Positions 46,001 to 49,564 of a stretch of DNA of 64,000 nucleotides are shown here, one piece after another (positions within the stretch are counted from its first letter, which is position 1; every line of letters starts with the position of its first letter). The stretch is from positions 59,752,097 through 59,816,096 of the forward strand of contig CM034542.1 in assembly GCA_020002185.1 (NCBI GenBank), in the 5' to 3' direction. The notes under the pieces are model-generated. The model searched no databases. It was not told the DNA's origin and saw only the letters and a list, made by a program, of their open reading frames with translations. Made by a program: the position numbers and the translations under genes. Source of the stretch: Paraescarpia echinospica. Its lineage: Eukaryota; Annelida; Polychaeta; Sabellida; Siboglinidae.

Positions 46001-48876
46001 TGTCATTCCAAAGAAAGGTGAGTTTAAAACATTATTAGTAATTTACTAAATGTGGCCCATGTCTAGTCTATACAGTCGGGGATTATATGCCATGGAGTCT
46101 AGCCCACTTCAGTCTTCATTCTCTACCGCCCAATTTATACCATGATTTAGATTCTAGGAGGTAAAAAATTCATATTTTTTTACAGATTTTTTGATAAATT
46201 ATGACCCACCGTACGAAAAGGAGATGCTTTTATTACAAATACGAATGGATTTCAATTGGGAGGAGAAAATGATACCTCCAAATTACCTGTAGGAATTGTT
46301 TCAGAAACTCATTGTCATTATTATATTTCAGTGTATATTTTTTTGTATTTGTTTTGGCTCATAGTTCATTTATTTTATTTTATATTATTTGTATAAATGA
46401 GAAGCGCTTCACTTTTGAATGGTAGGTAACAATTTATCAGACATACTGTAGTTACTTGTTTCATTCTTACCGAAGATATATATTGTAGGCCAAGAGTAAA
46501 TTCTTTCGACCATCTCAACAGATGTACTCTTTTTAATTCCTTGTTATATCCCACCTTTTATTGTGATTACCCAACAACAAATTTGGGCAGCAAGTTTCTA
46601 TAAAGTGGGCAGTATAATTAATTAAAACGTTCACTGTGACAGGCTCCATCAGATACTAGGTTGGCCAATTATGAAGTCTACTGTGCACATTGATTACTTA
46701 ATTGGTTGTCACTTGCCCAAGACTGCCATAGGAGTCTTTTGCCCTGTAGTCTGGTCAAGTGTGGATCCACATGCTGTCTACTATGACCTGTAATTAACTG
46801 GCTTCATTAACTCTAATCCCTTTGGCATGGGTGAATCTCAGGTACTGGTACAAGTTTGCTGTTTGAAAGTGTTGATCTTACCAGTTATGTATGGCCAGTT
46901 CTACTTGTTGACATTAATACATGTCATGAAATATTTATTCTCACCTGTATTATTTTTCACTTTATTATTTTTCCCCTGGGGTGTAGGGGGCACATTTGGA
47001 TAGTTTATTTGGTGGCTATGCGTTACAGGCTCTTAATTTGAAATTTCATGTTATTTTGAAACACCCATCCTTATTTGCATGTGTTTTCATGTCTGGGTGG
47101 AATTTTAACGTAACCATTTGTCGCTACATTTTTCTTGGGTACTTAGATTATCAGCTACAACAATACAGTTATACTGCCTAACCTCCATGTAGCCTATAAC
47201 GATAAATAGCGATAAATACTAACATGTTCTGAATCCACTGTTTTATTAATTACAATAGAAAGCCAAGTTGGCCATACATGTTTGTAAATTAAAAAAATTT
47301 AAGATTGGTTTTATTTGTACCCTCTCCTCTCGTTGGGTTTGTGATATGTTGGAACATGAAGGTGTCTGTCTCTAAGGTATTCCACAAGCATTTAGCTTCA
47401 CATTGGGAATAAAAAAGGTTAATTTCACTTAGTCTTTAAGAAAGTGGATCAATTAGTGTATGTGTGTTTGTCCATGTGGGTGCAGTGACATGTCGCTGTC
47501 GGATTGCCAGCGAGTCATCCACAGTGGTAAGATGTTTGACGTTGCCAGTAAGCTGCATATCAGCACAGGTCATGGTAGCAGAAAGAAAATTCTAGCTGCT
47601 GCAAGTAGGGATTATTATGGAATGCCCAGGAGTTACATAGAAGAGTTTTGTAAGTCATGTCCAACCTGCCAGAAGGCTGCCCCAAACACAGTTAAAGCTC
47701 CCCTTAAGCCCATTGTGGAGACTGAATTCCTGAACCGGATTCAGGTGGATTTGATAGACATGCGCCAATCCCCAGATCGTGAATGTAATTATATCTGTCA
47801 TGTCATGGATCATTACTCGAAATTTCACATCATTTACCCCACGTGTGACAGAAGTATCACTTCCTACTCCTGCACTAAGTGTGACAGGAGTATCAGCTCC
47901 TACTCCTGCACTAAGTGTGACAGAAGTATCAGCTCCTACTCCTGCACTAAGTGTGACAGGAGTATCAGCTCCTACTCCTGCACCATATACACCTCTTGTT
48001 GGGGCTTGAGGGGTACATTAAGCACCAGTATATGTCACGGTAGACACTTGTTATTCAGATACTGAGCAATTTACCTTCACTTAAAATTTAGATATTGTAC
48101 AGTTTACCATGGCATTCTGAGAATAAAGGTCATATCAAAATATTTCTGAGTTTTCGTTATTCTGAATGAGATTTTCTAGAAATACTTTTGCTGCGAGTTT
48201 TTGTATCTTCAATGTCATGGTATAAACTCAGTGGATGTGACTGGTGTGTGCCTGGCATATACACAGATATATACATATTGACATATACACCTCTTGTTTG
48301 CAATATAACGAGTGAATTTCTTGTACATTTTTATGGATAAAAACAGTAAACTTAATGTTTTGTTCACGTGACAAGTGTACATGTGTAGAATAGGTGTAGT
48401 AGATATATCATGTGAAGTTTGATGACTGTAAGTGACCGTTTTCACGATTTTTCCGGGGTGCGGGCCTAAAGTTCTAAACTGCAAAAATACCGACGGATGT
48501 ACAGTCTACCGGGTCTCTTCGCCGACATCGGTGTCTGGCGGCTTACAGTGGCTACATCTCACACGAGACAAGTTACACTGACATGCATCTTAAGCTAAGC
48601 ACGCAGGCGGTTACTACCTGAGTGTTCTACAACTTATAGTTCTTCTTACATATTCACCTTTATACGTGATTCCTCTATGAAGTGAAGAGGAGCTTTTCCA
48701 AACTGCACAGCGCACCCGAGCCACGGAATCCATCCTAGACACGGAGGATACGTTTCGTTTCGCCGGCCCCGATAACGTGGATAAATTACTGCAACACCCA
48801 GCGGAAATGCCAATAGCGCAAAAACGATAATTGGTTTCTCCCACAGCAGAAAGATGTTGTAATAATCAAATGTCAT
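7774..48876 (-). CDS. CYP39A1-like: CYP39A1-like cytochrome P450 gene, 13 coding exons (whole gene span)
   Basis: This is a microsomal P450 of the CYP7/8/39 sterol-hydroxylase group. In vertebrates CYP39A1 7-alpha-hydroxylates 24-hydroxycholesterol; the substrate here is inferred only. I built 13 exons by eye: 48876-48658, 37277-37142, 36500-36354, 35394-35300, 27859-27774, 22166-22070, 18504-18409, 15368-15272, 14850-14717, 12139-12044, 11542-11454, 9813-9726, 7857-7774. All junctions are GT/AG and the phases are consistent. The product is 487 residues, against 469 for human CYP39A1 from memory. Visible landmarks are an N-terminal membrane anchor (~13-33), a Pro-rich hinge (PPCLGWIPW), an I-helix with ANAIP instead of the usual acid-Thr pair (as in this P450 group), ExxR at 348-351, PxRW-like P401-G-R-W404, and the haem ligand Cys428 in FGGGRYQCPG. 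I see no frameshift or stop in the exons, so the gene is probably functional. CYP7/CYP8 homology is the alternative; the match to CYP39A1 seems closest. Confidence 0.93.
8309..8938. repeat. 34-bp minisatellite, ~18 copies (P450 intron 12)
   Basis: Diverged units built on TTGACCTGTAGGTCTAAAC followed by ATAACATTTCTGT. Substitutions differ in nearly every unit, so this array is older than those at 21-26 kb. I found no match to an adjacent exon or splice site. Confidence 0.95.
9083..9665 (+). mobile_element. CR1-like 3' end, intact terminal reading frame
   Basis: One open frame (ending 9,558) covers the RT C-terminus: IVRPHLEYCIQAWRPYRRKD, KCGLTTLETRRLRGDQIEVF and SVNMFKNKIDTYLK. The 3' UTR ends in two AATCTTGTTAA units, the family's terminal repeat. 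It is 5' truncated, lies in intron 12 and is antisense to the gene. Confidence 0.93.
9726..9813 (-). CDS. CYP39A1-like: CYP39A1-like exon 12 (L helix)
   Basis: Encodes residues 431-460; WFGLMEIQLFVAMVIYKYD matches the CYP39A1 L helix (RWFALLEVQ...YKYD). The acceptor TGTTCCAG|G completes Arg431 and the donor is GATGTT|GTGAGT, phase 0. The acceptor plus 14 nt of this exon are tandemly repeated about 16 times upstream. Confidence 0.94.
9806..10463 (-). repeat. 37-bp minisatellite of exon-12 acceptor copies (~16 extra)
   Basis: In gene orientation each unit reads roughly GATCTGATCTTTGTGTGTTC then CAG|GTGGTTTGGCCTGA. It therefore contains the real exon-12 acceptor and the exon's first 14 nt. The unit nearest the gene is the functional acceptor at 9,814/9,813. 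Units differ by scattered substitutions (CCACC/CCATC, AACACAC/AACATAG). Confidence 0.95.
10464..11151. other. intron 11 interior, nothing recognised
   Basis: AT-rich sequence without a repeat or domain I can name. A stretch near 10,470-10,555 looks weakly like an exon but was rejected. Confidence 0.5.
11152..11346. repeat. 27-bp minisatellite, ~7 copies (intron 11), inverted relative to the 15.6-kb array
   Basis: Units TTCAGTCAGTTGT + (A/G)TTGCCAACATGTC. The same 27-bp unit in reverse complement forms the array at 15,604-16,627. Confidence 0.95.
11454..11542 (-). CDS. CYP39A1-like: CYP39A1-like exon 11 (haem-binding loop)
   Basis: Encodes residues 402-431. GRW completes the PERW-like motif and FLSFGGGRYQCPGR holds the axial cysteine thiolate, Cys428. 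The acceptor is TCTTGTAG|GGTCGC and the donor GGAAG|GTAGGA, phase 2. Confidence 0.95.
12044..12139 (-). CDS. CYP39A1-like: CYP39A1-like exon 10
   Basis: Encodes residues 370-401, with VPAGDMLMLSPYWAHRNE and then the PxxF-like DAECFLP. The acceptor is TGTTTTAG|GGGTATAC and the donor CTTCCA|GTAAGT; 96 nt, phase 0 at both ends. The acceptor and the first 33 nt of the exon recur 26 times in the intron just upstream. Confidence 0.93.
12104..13153 (-). repeat. 39-bp minisatellite of exon-10 acceptor copies (26 extra)
   Basis: In gene orientation each unit is TTTTAG followed by about 33 nt that copy the start of exon 10 (GGGTATACTGTTCCTGCTGG, then TGACATGTTGATG). The copy nearest the gene runs into exon 10 itself. 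The 39-nt unit is 13 codons, and an in-frame TAG arises at each unit boundary. Some units have lost the AG (TTTAAGGG) or are 37-38 bp. Confidence 0.96.
13455..13783 (+). mobile_element. tRNA-derived SINE, family A, full length
   Basis: Box A-like TGGTGCAGTGG (13,463-13,473) and box B-like GGCTTCGAATCC (13,506-13,517) give a tRNA-type head. The body contains ATGAATGAGTACCTAGCTG and GTTCGATTGAACAGG. The tail AAGTGCTTTGAGCAGTCC ... GCGCTATGTAAG resembles L2-type LINE 3' ends. It lies antisense in P450 intron 9. Confidence 0.9.
14366..14694 (-). mobile_element. tRNA-derived SINE, family A, inverted copy
   Basis: Same family as the 13.46-kb copy, in the opposite orientation: AGCCAGGTACTCATTCAT body, GATTTGAGCCCGGG box-B region and GCACCACTGCATTCCAC head. 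It begins 20-30 nt downstream of the exon-9 donor and runs in the gene sense. Confidence 0.9.
14717..14850 (-). CDS. CYP39A1-like: CYP39A1-like exon 9 (K helix, ExxR)
   Basis: Encodes residues 325-369. KWCVLETVRLRGAGVITR carries the K-helix E348-x-x-R351 motif that helps fix the haem-binding core. The acceptor is TTGTTGTAG|AT and the donor CTCAGG|GTATGA, phase 0. A SINE in the transcript orientation begins only about 20-30 nt after the donor. Confidence 0.93.
15272..15368 (-). CDS. CYP39A1-like: CYP39A1-like exon 8 (I helix end, J helix)
   Basis: Encodes residues 293-325, starting ITFWVLVFIYSDQKIL, aligning with the CYP39A1 AFWTLAYVLSHPDI block. The usual H-P after the helix is S-D here. The acceptor is ATATTGCAG|ATA and the donor AAAG|GTGAAT, phase 1. 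Confidence 0.9.
15604..16627. repeat. 27-bp minisatellite, ~38 copies (intron 7)
   Basis: Units ACTGACTGAAGACATGTTGG + CAACACA. It is a multiple of 3, so long frames (TEDMLATQL and, on the other strand, CCQHVFSQL) stay open by chance. Variants CAATAC/CAACAC and TTGG/TTCG are interleaved in blocks. Confidence 0.96.
16628..18150. mobile_element. TIR DNA transposon, hAT-like ends, non-autonomous (1.52 kb)
   Basis: The left end CAGGCATGTGAGAGG and the reverse complement of the right end, CAGGCATGAGATTC, are imperfect inverted repeats. Both continue to TTTCCGAGGAA / TTCCGCGGAA. The flanks share CAATAC (16,622-16,627; 18,151-18,156). A 75-codon minus-strand frame (17,103-17,330) is Lys/Glu-rich and unrecognised. 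The 6-bp duplication is short for hAT (normally 8), so the superfamily is open. Confidence 0.6.
18409..18504 (-). CDS. CYP39A1-like: CYP39A1-like exon 7 (first half of I helix)
   Basis: Encodes residues 261-292: TLLQAIIKT, then NYALLMMWAALANAIP. This is the I-helix start; Asn-Ala stands where most P450s have Gly-x-(D/E)-T, as in CYP39/CYP7-type enzymes. The acceptor is GTTTGCAG|ACA and the donor ATTCCG|GTGGGT, both phase 0; 96 nt. Confidence 0.92.
18728..18983 (-). mobile_element. SINE family A body whose head is expanded into an array
   Basis: The SINE tail and body (CTTCCTGGCAGACCTGTTCA, TAGCCAGGTACTCATTCATT) run up to 18,983. There the tRNA-like head should begin, and the sequence enters the 44-bp array. 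Confidence 0.88.
18984..21133 (-). repeat. 44-bp minisatellite of a SINE tRNA-like head, ~49 copies
   Basis: On the minus strand the unit is GCGCAGTGACATGGTGGGTA + GAGTGTTGGACTCTCAATGTTG + GA. It resembles a tRNA box A region (TGGTGGGTAGAGTG), continuous with the SINE body below 18,984. Variant units (ATTGACACTCC...CCCTCCATG) recur at 19,681, 20,341 and 20,649, offsets of exactly 15 and 7 units, so blocks were duplicated. Confidence 0.93.
21389..21845. repeat. 35-bp palindromic minisatellite, 13 copies (intron 6)
   Basis: Each unit contains GTTAACTTGTGAAGTTAAC, an 8-bp perfect inverted repeat with a 3-nt loop, plus TGAACAATACCCAACT. The units are almost identical; only two differ, near 21,522 and 21,627. 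Confidence 0.97.
22070..22166 (-). CDS. CYP39A1-like: CYP39A1-like exon 6
   Basis: Encodes residues 228-260. DWSRSKKWLLRLF matches the CYP39A1 NWSKSKKW block. The acceptor is GTTTCAG|G. I chose the donor AATGAA|GTATGT because it is canonical and gives phase 0 into exon 7; other GT dinucleotides inside the exon give the wrong phase or a shorter loop. The end is therefore slightly less certain than the start. Confidence 0.87.
22236..22290. repeat. short L2/SINE-tail-like fragment
   Basis: AAATGTAAAGCGCCTTGAAT resembles the TAAAGCGC 3' tail found on the SINEs and at 31.2 kb. It is too short for a firm family call. Confidence 0.4.
22572..23720. mobile_element. TTAA-flanked 1,149-bp TIR element
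   Basis: Termini GGTGGCTGCACCGG and CCGGTGCAGCTACC are 14-bp inverted repeats with one mismatch, each bordered by TTAA (22,568-22,571; 23,721-23,724). This suggests a piggyBac/Kolobok-type non-autonomous element. Two short plus-strand frames inside (22,815-23,069; 23,101-23,289) show no known domain. It lies in intron 5. Confidence 0.78.
23721..23825. repeat. 20-bp tandem repeat, 5 copies
   Basis: TTAATAATGTAATAGTGTAT repeated exactly. It starts at the TTAA duplication of the neighbouring TIR element, and the element's left flank carries a related TTTAATAGTGTATTTAA. Confidence 0.97.
23953..26026. repeat. 40-bp minisatellite, ~52 copies (intron 5)
   Basis: Units GTTTGAGCCCAGCGGAACTT + TGACGGGACTGTAGCTATGT. 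Almost all variation is one position (AGCGG/AGCTG/AGTGG) plus a rare GGGATTG. A scrambled segment at 25,528-25,605 contains partial units. The homogeneity suggests recent expansion or strong conversion. Confidence 0.97.
26105..26790 (-). mobile_element. Penelope-like element fragment (RT plus GIY-YIG tail), minus copy
   Basis: Minus-strand blocks: AIGSPVSPIVANLLMEHLE, KRYVDYILEVIKAG (the YVDD motif reads YVDY), MPFLDTLLVRKESGEVKL, FRKSTHTDQYLNFSSHH and KRCRYPQWTIS, i.e. a Penelope-type RT. It is fused after a deletion to a tail (LTHLRRSLEGPL) homologous to the GIY-YIG end at 26.97 kb. The terminus has AAATAAGTAAAAATATCACT. Confidence 0.9.
26791..27218 (+). mobile_element. Penelope-like element 3' tail, plus copy
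   Basis: AKFMYRESDWRSRGIKEAIW and RKTKDSVNRDDGRHRLSHIY are the conserved end of the Penelope GIY-YIG region. The 3' UTR follows (27,084-27,218) with two stable hairpins and the same AAATAAGTAAAA terminus as the minus copy. A 27-bp direct duplication (CTGTCTGAACAAACCCTACA...) sits at 26,777-26,830, where the two copies meet. Confidence 0.88.
27101..27164 (+). ncRNA. degenerate hammerhead-ribozyme-like structure in Penelope tail
   Basis: Stem GACTAC/GTAGTC (27,101-06/27,124-29) is followed by CTGAAGA (27,132-38), a second stem GACTGC/GCAGTC (27,140-45/27,151-56) and GAAT-CGTC. This recalls CUGAUGA-stem II-GAAA-stem III; hammerhead motifs are known in Penelope-like elements. Core positions differ (CUGAAGA, GAAU) and the base of stem I is unpaired, so it is probably inactive. 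Confidence 0.4.
27358..27690 (+). mobile_element. tRNA-derived SINE, family B
   Basis: Box A region TAGTGTAGTGGTTAGCAC and box B GAGTTCGAAACC (27,411-27,422), a non-tRNA body, and an ACAATAATAAACG tail. It is unrelated in body sequence to family A. It lies 80 nt beyond the intron side of exon 5's donor, antisense to the gene. Confidence 0.85.
27774..27859 (-). CDS. CYP39A1-like: CYP39A1-like exon 5
   Basis: Encodes residues 200-228, including FVRYDDQFEHGTEIPEIFL, which aligns with the CYP39A1 segment having an acidic YDxxFE core. The acceptor is TTCTTCTAG|GATG and the donor CTGAA|GTAGGT, phase 2. It lies between the 7.4-kb intron 4 and the 5.6-kb intron 5. Confidence 0.9.
28021..28850. other. 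intron 4 segment, nothing recognised
   Basis: AT-rich. Contains short repeats of TATGGACCCCC around 28,147-28,232 and no domain. Confidence 0.5.
28850..29680 (-). pseudogene. integrase C-terminal / OTU-domain fusion remnant
   Basis: On the minus strand, an integrase-end block (LAYRTNVYKSTKKTPYFLTF, GKEPTLLVEQ) runs with stops into an OTU-type domain, DIRGDGNYFFRCIS. The normal catalytic Cys of GDGNCFFR is Tyr. A decayed OTU C-terminal half follows, ATSLLATTIWTFSPYARKE and CWQWYRALP. It looks like a retroelement or Ginger-like polyprotein piece in P450 intron 4. Confidence 0.7.
29612..29845 (-). repeat. 52-bp tandem repeat of an integrase-coding segment, 4 copies
   Basis: Spacing of the CAATTGTAC landmark is 52 bp (29,661; 29,713; 29,765; 29,817). 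On the minus strand it encodes NWDDFID and LLAYRT, the integrase block just before the remnant at 29.5-29.68 kb. 52 is not a multiple of 3, so the frame is destroyed. Confidence 0.93.
29916..30736. repeat. 48-bp minisatellite, ~17 copies (intron 4)
   Basis: Units ATCATCTTTACCATGTTGAT + GCTAACAAGTATCAACGTAG + TACACAAG, with a GTTGAT/ATCAAC inverted repeat. Because 48 is divisible by 3, both strands stay open (276 and 326 codons), but the frames are only 16-residue repeats. Confidence 0.96.
30970..31085. repeat. (CT)n microsatellite
   Basis: CT runs with TCTGTCTGTC and CCTCCCTC variants. Confidence 0.95.
31190..31275 (+). mobile_element. L2-type 3' tail remnant
   Basis: TGTAAAGCGCCTGAGAGCG ... 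GGTGCTATATAAATTCTG ending in (TTA)n is the common 3' terminus of L2-like LINEs and their SINEs. Confidence 0.7.
31366..33353 (+). mobile_element. L2-like LINE, 5' half (endonuclease and RT N-terminus)
   Basis: Order: basic leader (RGSRSGVRARLRR), endonuclease GNAQSLRNKMDELF, FCETWTNS, RGGGVCLYINK, VYVPPKA, VIVGDFNT and RADHNIVHL; linker with CTDWHVLF; then after a frame change the RT N-terminus KASGPDNISSHLLSSYADEL and DPNHYRPVALTS. A 134-bp segment starting CCTAAAAT/CCTAAAAC is duplicated at 33,156 and 33,290. The coding stops at the 98-bp array. One 98-bp unit also lies at 31,366-31,460, at the 5' end of the frame. Confidence 0.88.
33354..34175. repeat. 98-bp tandem repeat, 8-9 copies
   Basis: The GGGGCGTGTCTCAATATGTC landmark recurs at 33,354, 33,452, 33,550, 33,648, 33,844, 33,942, 34,040 and 34,137. 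Units include GTGTCACCACAGCATCATGG. It sits exactly between two LINE coding fragments. Confidence 0.96.
34176..35010 (+). mobile_element. CR1-like LINE, 3' half (RT motif C onward)
   Basis: LFADDCLLYRNINSQDD, then after a stop KYLGVTIDRTLTWSEHI, QTFIRPIMEYAMTVWDS and RRSNVTTMIESLKWETLASR. The wording matches CR1-type RTs such as the 51-54 kb element rather than the L2-like half on the left of the array. Frames are broken. Confidence 0.82.
35300..35394 (-). CDS. CYP39A1-like: CYP39A1-like exon 4
   Basis: Encodes residues 168-199, including LLRSTMYVSILDTLFGEH. The acceptor CTCTTTCAG|GTAG has a good pyrimidine tract. The donor is CAG|GTATGT, phase 0. It is 95 nt long, as the neighbouring exon phases require. 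Confidence 0.92.
36354..36500 (-). CDS. CYP39A1-like: CYP39A1-like exon 3
   Basis: Encodes residues 119-168 with SFYEVHQKVHDTIKGKL, aligning with the CYP39A1 B'-C helix region. The acceptor is TTGTTGTAG|CATCC and the donor GTTG|GTACGT, phase 1. The split codon G/CA joins exon 2 as NTASIS, which keeps the family reading NTASI-like. Confidence 0.92.
37039..37141 (-). repeat. 33-bp repeat, 3 copies, each starting with the exon-2 donor
   Basis: In gene orientation the units read GTAACCC(G/A)ATCAAACATTA + CTGATTGTAATCAT. The first begins at the functional 5' splice site (37,141); the next two start T|GTAACC. Confidence 0.93.
37142..37277 (-). CDS. CYP39A1-like: CYP39A1-like exon 2
   Basis: Encodes residues 74-119, containing GPVFTLKVAGKRLTFVTE, the first beta-sheet region of the P450 fold. 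The acceptor is TTTGCTTGCAG|C and the donor ACCG|GTAACC, phase 1. The donor is the first member of a threefold 33-bp tandem repeat that continues into the intron. Intron 1 upstream is about 11.4 kb. Confidence 0.92.
37486..38462. repeat. 28-bp minisatellite, ~35 copies (intron 1)
   Basis: Units CCCCTCTTGGACTAGATCTG + GTGTAATA. Alternating ACTAG/ACTGG variants occur in no simple order. No link to exon 2 or its acceptor was seen. Confidence 0.96.
38685..38860 (-). mobile_element. SINE family A, partial
   Basis: Shares AGCCAGGTACTCATTCATAC, the box-B region and the CACTGCATTCCGC head with the 14.4-kb copy. The tail half is missing. Intron 1, gene-sense. Confidence 0.85.
39525..39790 (+). repeat. 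left arm of a long inverted repeat around the CR1-like element
   Basis: Contains TATCTCAGAAACCGTTCAGC and TGCCACTATGCACGAGAAAT. It is the diverged reverse complement of 45,535-45,930. About 6 kb separates the arms. Confidence 0.75.
40290..43193 (-). pseudogene. CR1-like ORF2 (AP endonuclease + reverse transcriptase), frameshifted
   Basis: The endonuclease begins CVCLNARSIVNKRNELNIM with GITESW, GGGVILYIKES and VYRSPN; it continues in another frame with MGDFNHGHIQW and SSDHNQIHF. The RT follows: SPGVDGIPPKLLLEI, NYRPMSLTSVICKLLE, VDIVYLDFQKAFDKVPHQ, GVPQGSVLGPILFLIY, LKFADDTKVF (catalytic DD kept) and LEYCIQAWRPYRRKD. At least four frame breaks (near 42.7, 42.3, 41.45 and 40.6 kb) make it inactive. 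Confidence 0.9.
43175..44506 (-). CDS. CR1-like ORF1 with SGNH/GDSL esterase domain
   Basis: 443 codons, intact. The N-terminus has a Cys-rich patch (GCGKSWAE..., FQCIGCWKVEC at ~82-92), then a charged region (~100-250) of repeating TGxKV/TGGK units, then an SGNH hydrolase-like domain: MGDS (Ser278) as block I, HVGTNN (324-329) as block III and DGLH (Asp413, His416) as block V. CR1/L2 ORF1 proteins with such esterase domains are known; the role is thought to involve RNP or membrane interaction. The stop overlaps the ORF2 start. The first ~60 residues are atypical and the true start may be a later Met (such as M59 or M76). Confidence 0.88.
   Translation of the reverse strand: MKMKKTTVEVLHYICRWIAWKYYMHDIQMWHTVCMLCCNDTLEVQVCCYKKLIKLCQIMSLDFALSGCGKSWAETMEEGFTFQCIGCWKVECLQKEIVRLTDIVKGMEIGISKEAGRMERDDRERGENTARLKENSSGKKTEERRLRGGKVIGGEDIGKSTTENVTSMKVTGKKVTVEKEGGKMGRERREENEMGRKMKGRKEVRANVIEEKSIKGMLTGGKVTREKATGKNGPEENVTGEKMTGGKDNNQTYANRRSYSEAVIEGARRKERVFMGDSILRKTDKTIFEGKDVVVCLPGARIEHVTERVEKVLGHGKRGSLLVHVGTNNADKEGTTGVVQKYRHLVRKLKKTRVEQVVLSGILPGMGGRGATYRNCKRMAINALVEQMCEEEGVGFIDLWGYFVGREDMYMRDGLHLSGKGTAVFSENLLRSVDSGTGCIYLN
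44521..45534. other. intron 1 segment, nothing recognised
   Basis: AT-rich. A short GGGCCAAAAGGCCCTGAAGT motif near 44,783 resembles the outer end of the inverted-repeat arms. Confidence 0.4.
45535..45930 (-). repeat. right arm of the long inverted repeat
   Basis: Reverse-complement homologue of 39,525-39,790 (GAACGGTTTCTGAGATACGG, GCATAGTGGCAG), including a CCTGCAG/TATAAAC outer part. Probably two copies of one dispersed repeat. Confidence 0.75.
45931..47390. other. intron 1 segment, nothing recognised
   Basis: No domain or repeat identified. Short frames around 46,856-47,181 are not supported by homology that I recognise. Confidence 0.5.
47395..47437. mobile_element. right end of a second TTAA element
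   Basis: TTTCACTTAGTCT followed by TTAA, with ATTGGGAATAA upstream, matches the right end of the 1,623-2,411 element. I did not find a left partner. Confidence 0.55.
47460..47843 (+). pseudogene. retroviral-type integrase fragment (HHCC zinc domain and start of core)
   Basis: LHISTGHGSRKKILAAASRD and FCKSCPTCQKAAP form the H-H-C-C zinc-binding domain. NRIQVDLIDMRQ and YICHVMDHYSKFHIIYP begin the DDE core (first Asp in QVDLIDM). The wording is closest to Ginger/KRBA2-type or gypsy integrases. The core then dissolves into a 36-bp repeat. It lies in intron 1, antisense. Confidence 0.82.
47844..47987 (+). repeat. 36-bp tandem repeat, 4 copies, extending the integrase frame
   Basis: TGTGACAGGAGTATCAGCTC + CTACTCCTGCACTAAG, read as CDRSISSYSCTK four times. 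36 nt keeps the integrase frame open to 48,063. Confidence 0.95.
48066..48657. other. intron 1, 5' part
   Basis: No repeat or domain seen. This is the sequence immediately downstream of the exon-1 donor. Confidence 0.5.
48658..48876 (-). CDS. CYP39A1-like: CYP39A1-like exon 1 (start codon, membrane anchor)
   Basis: Encodes residues 1-73. A hydrophobic signal-anchor at about 13-33 is followed by a basic stretch (RYRGRR) and the hinge PPCLGWIPWLG. The exon ends in FGKAPLHFIEESRIK, close to the CYP39A1 N-terminus. The ATG has a purine at -3. The donor is AAAG|GTGAAT, phase 0. A TTTGCAG just upstream of the ATG could be an acceptor for a non-coding first exon, so the true transcription start is not fixed. 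Confidence 0.9.
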
Positions 48877-49560
48877 TTCTGCAAATTTTGGGTTTCTCTT
48901 GACAGCTCGTTTTTTCTGTTTACAAGCCTTCTCGGAAACCTACGCGAGAGGGCGACACTGGATAATTAGGACTAACAGCGCTGTCGGAATTTCGCTGTAC
49001 GGAAGCCGATATGTTAACCTGAAAACATTCGTGTGTCGTCAATAATATTCTCACACTATCTTTGCCAAACTGTGTATTAACTGAGGTGCGTTAAATTTAA
49101 ATGCATGTTATCATTTGATATTCTTCCTGTTATAGTAATATTTTATTAATAACATTTGGCTATATTAATTCTGCTTAATTATATATATATTTATATATAT
49201 ATAATACACACACGTGTGTATGTGAATTGGTTTTATTCTAATTTAATTAAAACAAGTTTATTCAAACAAACATAGTATGGCTGCAATAACAACATCGTTT
49301 TTTTGTAGTGACATGTTTATATAATTGTTCGAAAGGAATACACAAGAAGCTACAAAACGTGTAGTTAATGTATACCTAACAGGCTAACTTTACATTTAAT
49401 CACATTTTAGTATTTAGAAGATTAAACATAAATCAATTTTTATTTATAACGGGCACATAATTGTATGTTATGATTGTACTTTTCATATTTTTGACACTTT
49501 TAATTTTGTATGTGTACGTTATATAATTTATTTTGTATAAGACATACGTGTCGGGTTTGC
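48877..49560. other. upstream flank of the P450 gene (promoter region by position)
   Basis: Contains the presumed 5' UTR/promoter of the CYP39A1-like gene. I see no convincing TATA box; CpG-containing sequence near 48,910-49,000 could be a TATA-less promoter. A (TA)n/CACACA tract lies at 49,179-49,215. Confidence 0.35.
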
Positions 49561-49564
49561 CAAG

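Noticed and set aside
7774..48876. Every intronic array unit seems to contain a YAG acceptor-like trinucleotide in gene orientation
   Set aside because: A YAG is expected about once in 32 nt by chance, so only the exon-10 and exon-12 arrays, which also copy exon sequence, are claimed as acceptor-derived.
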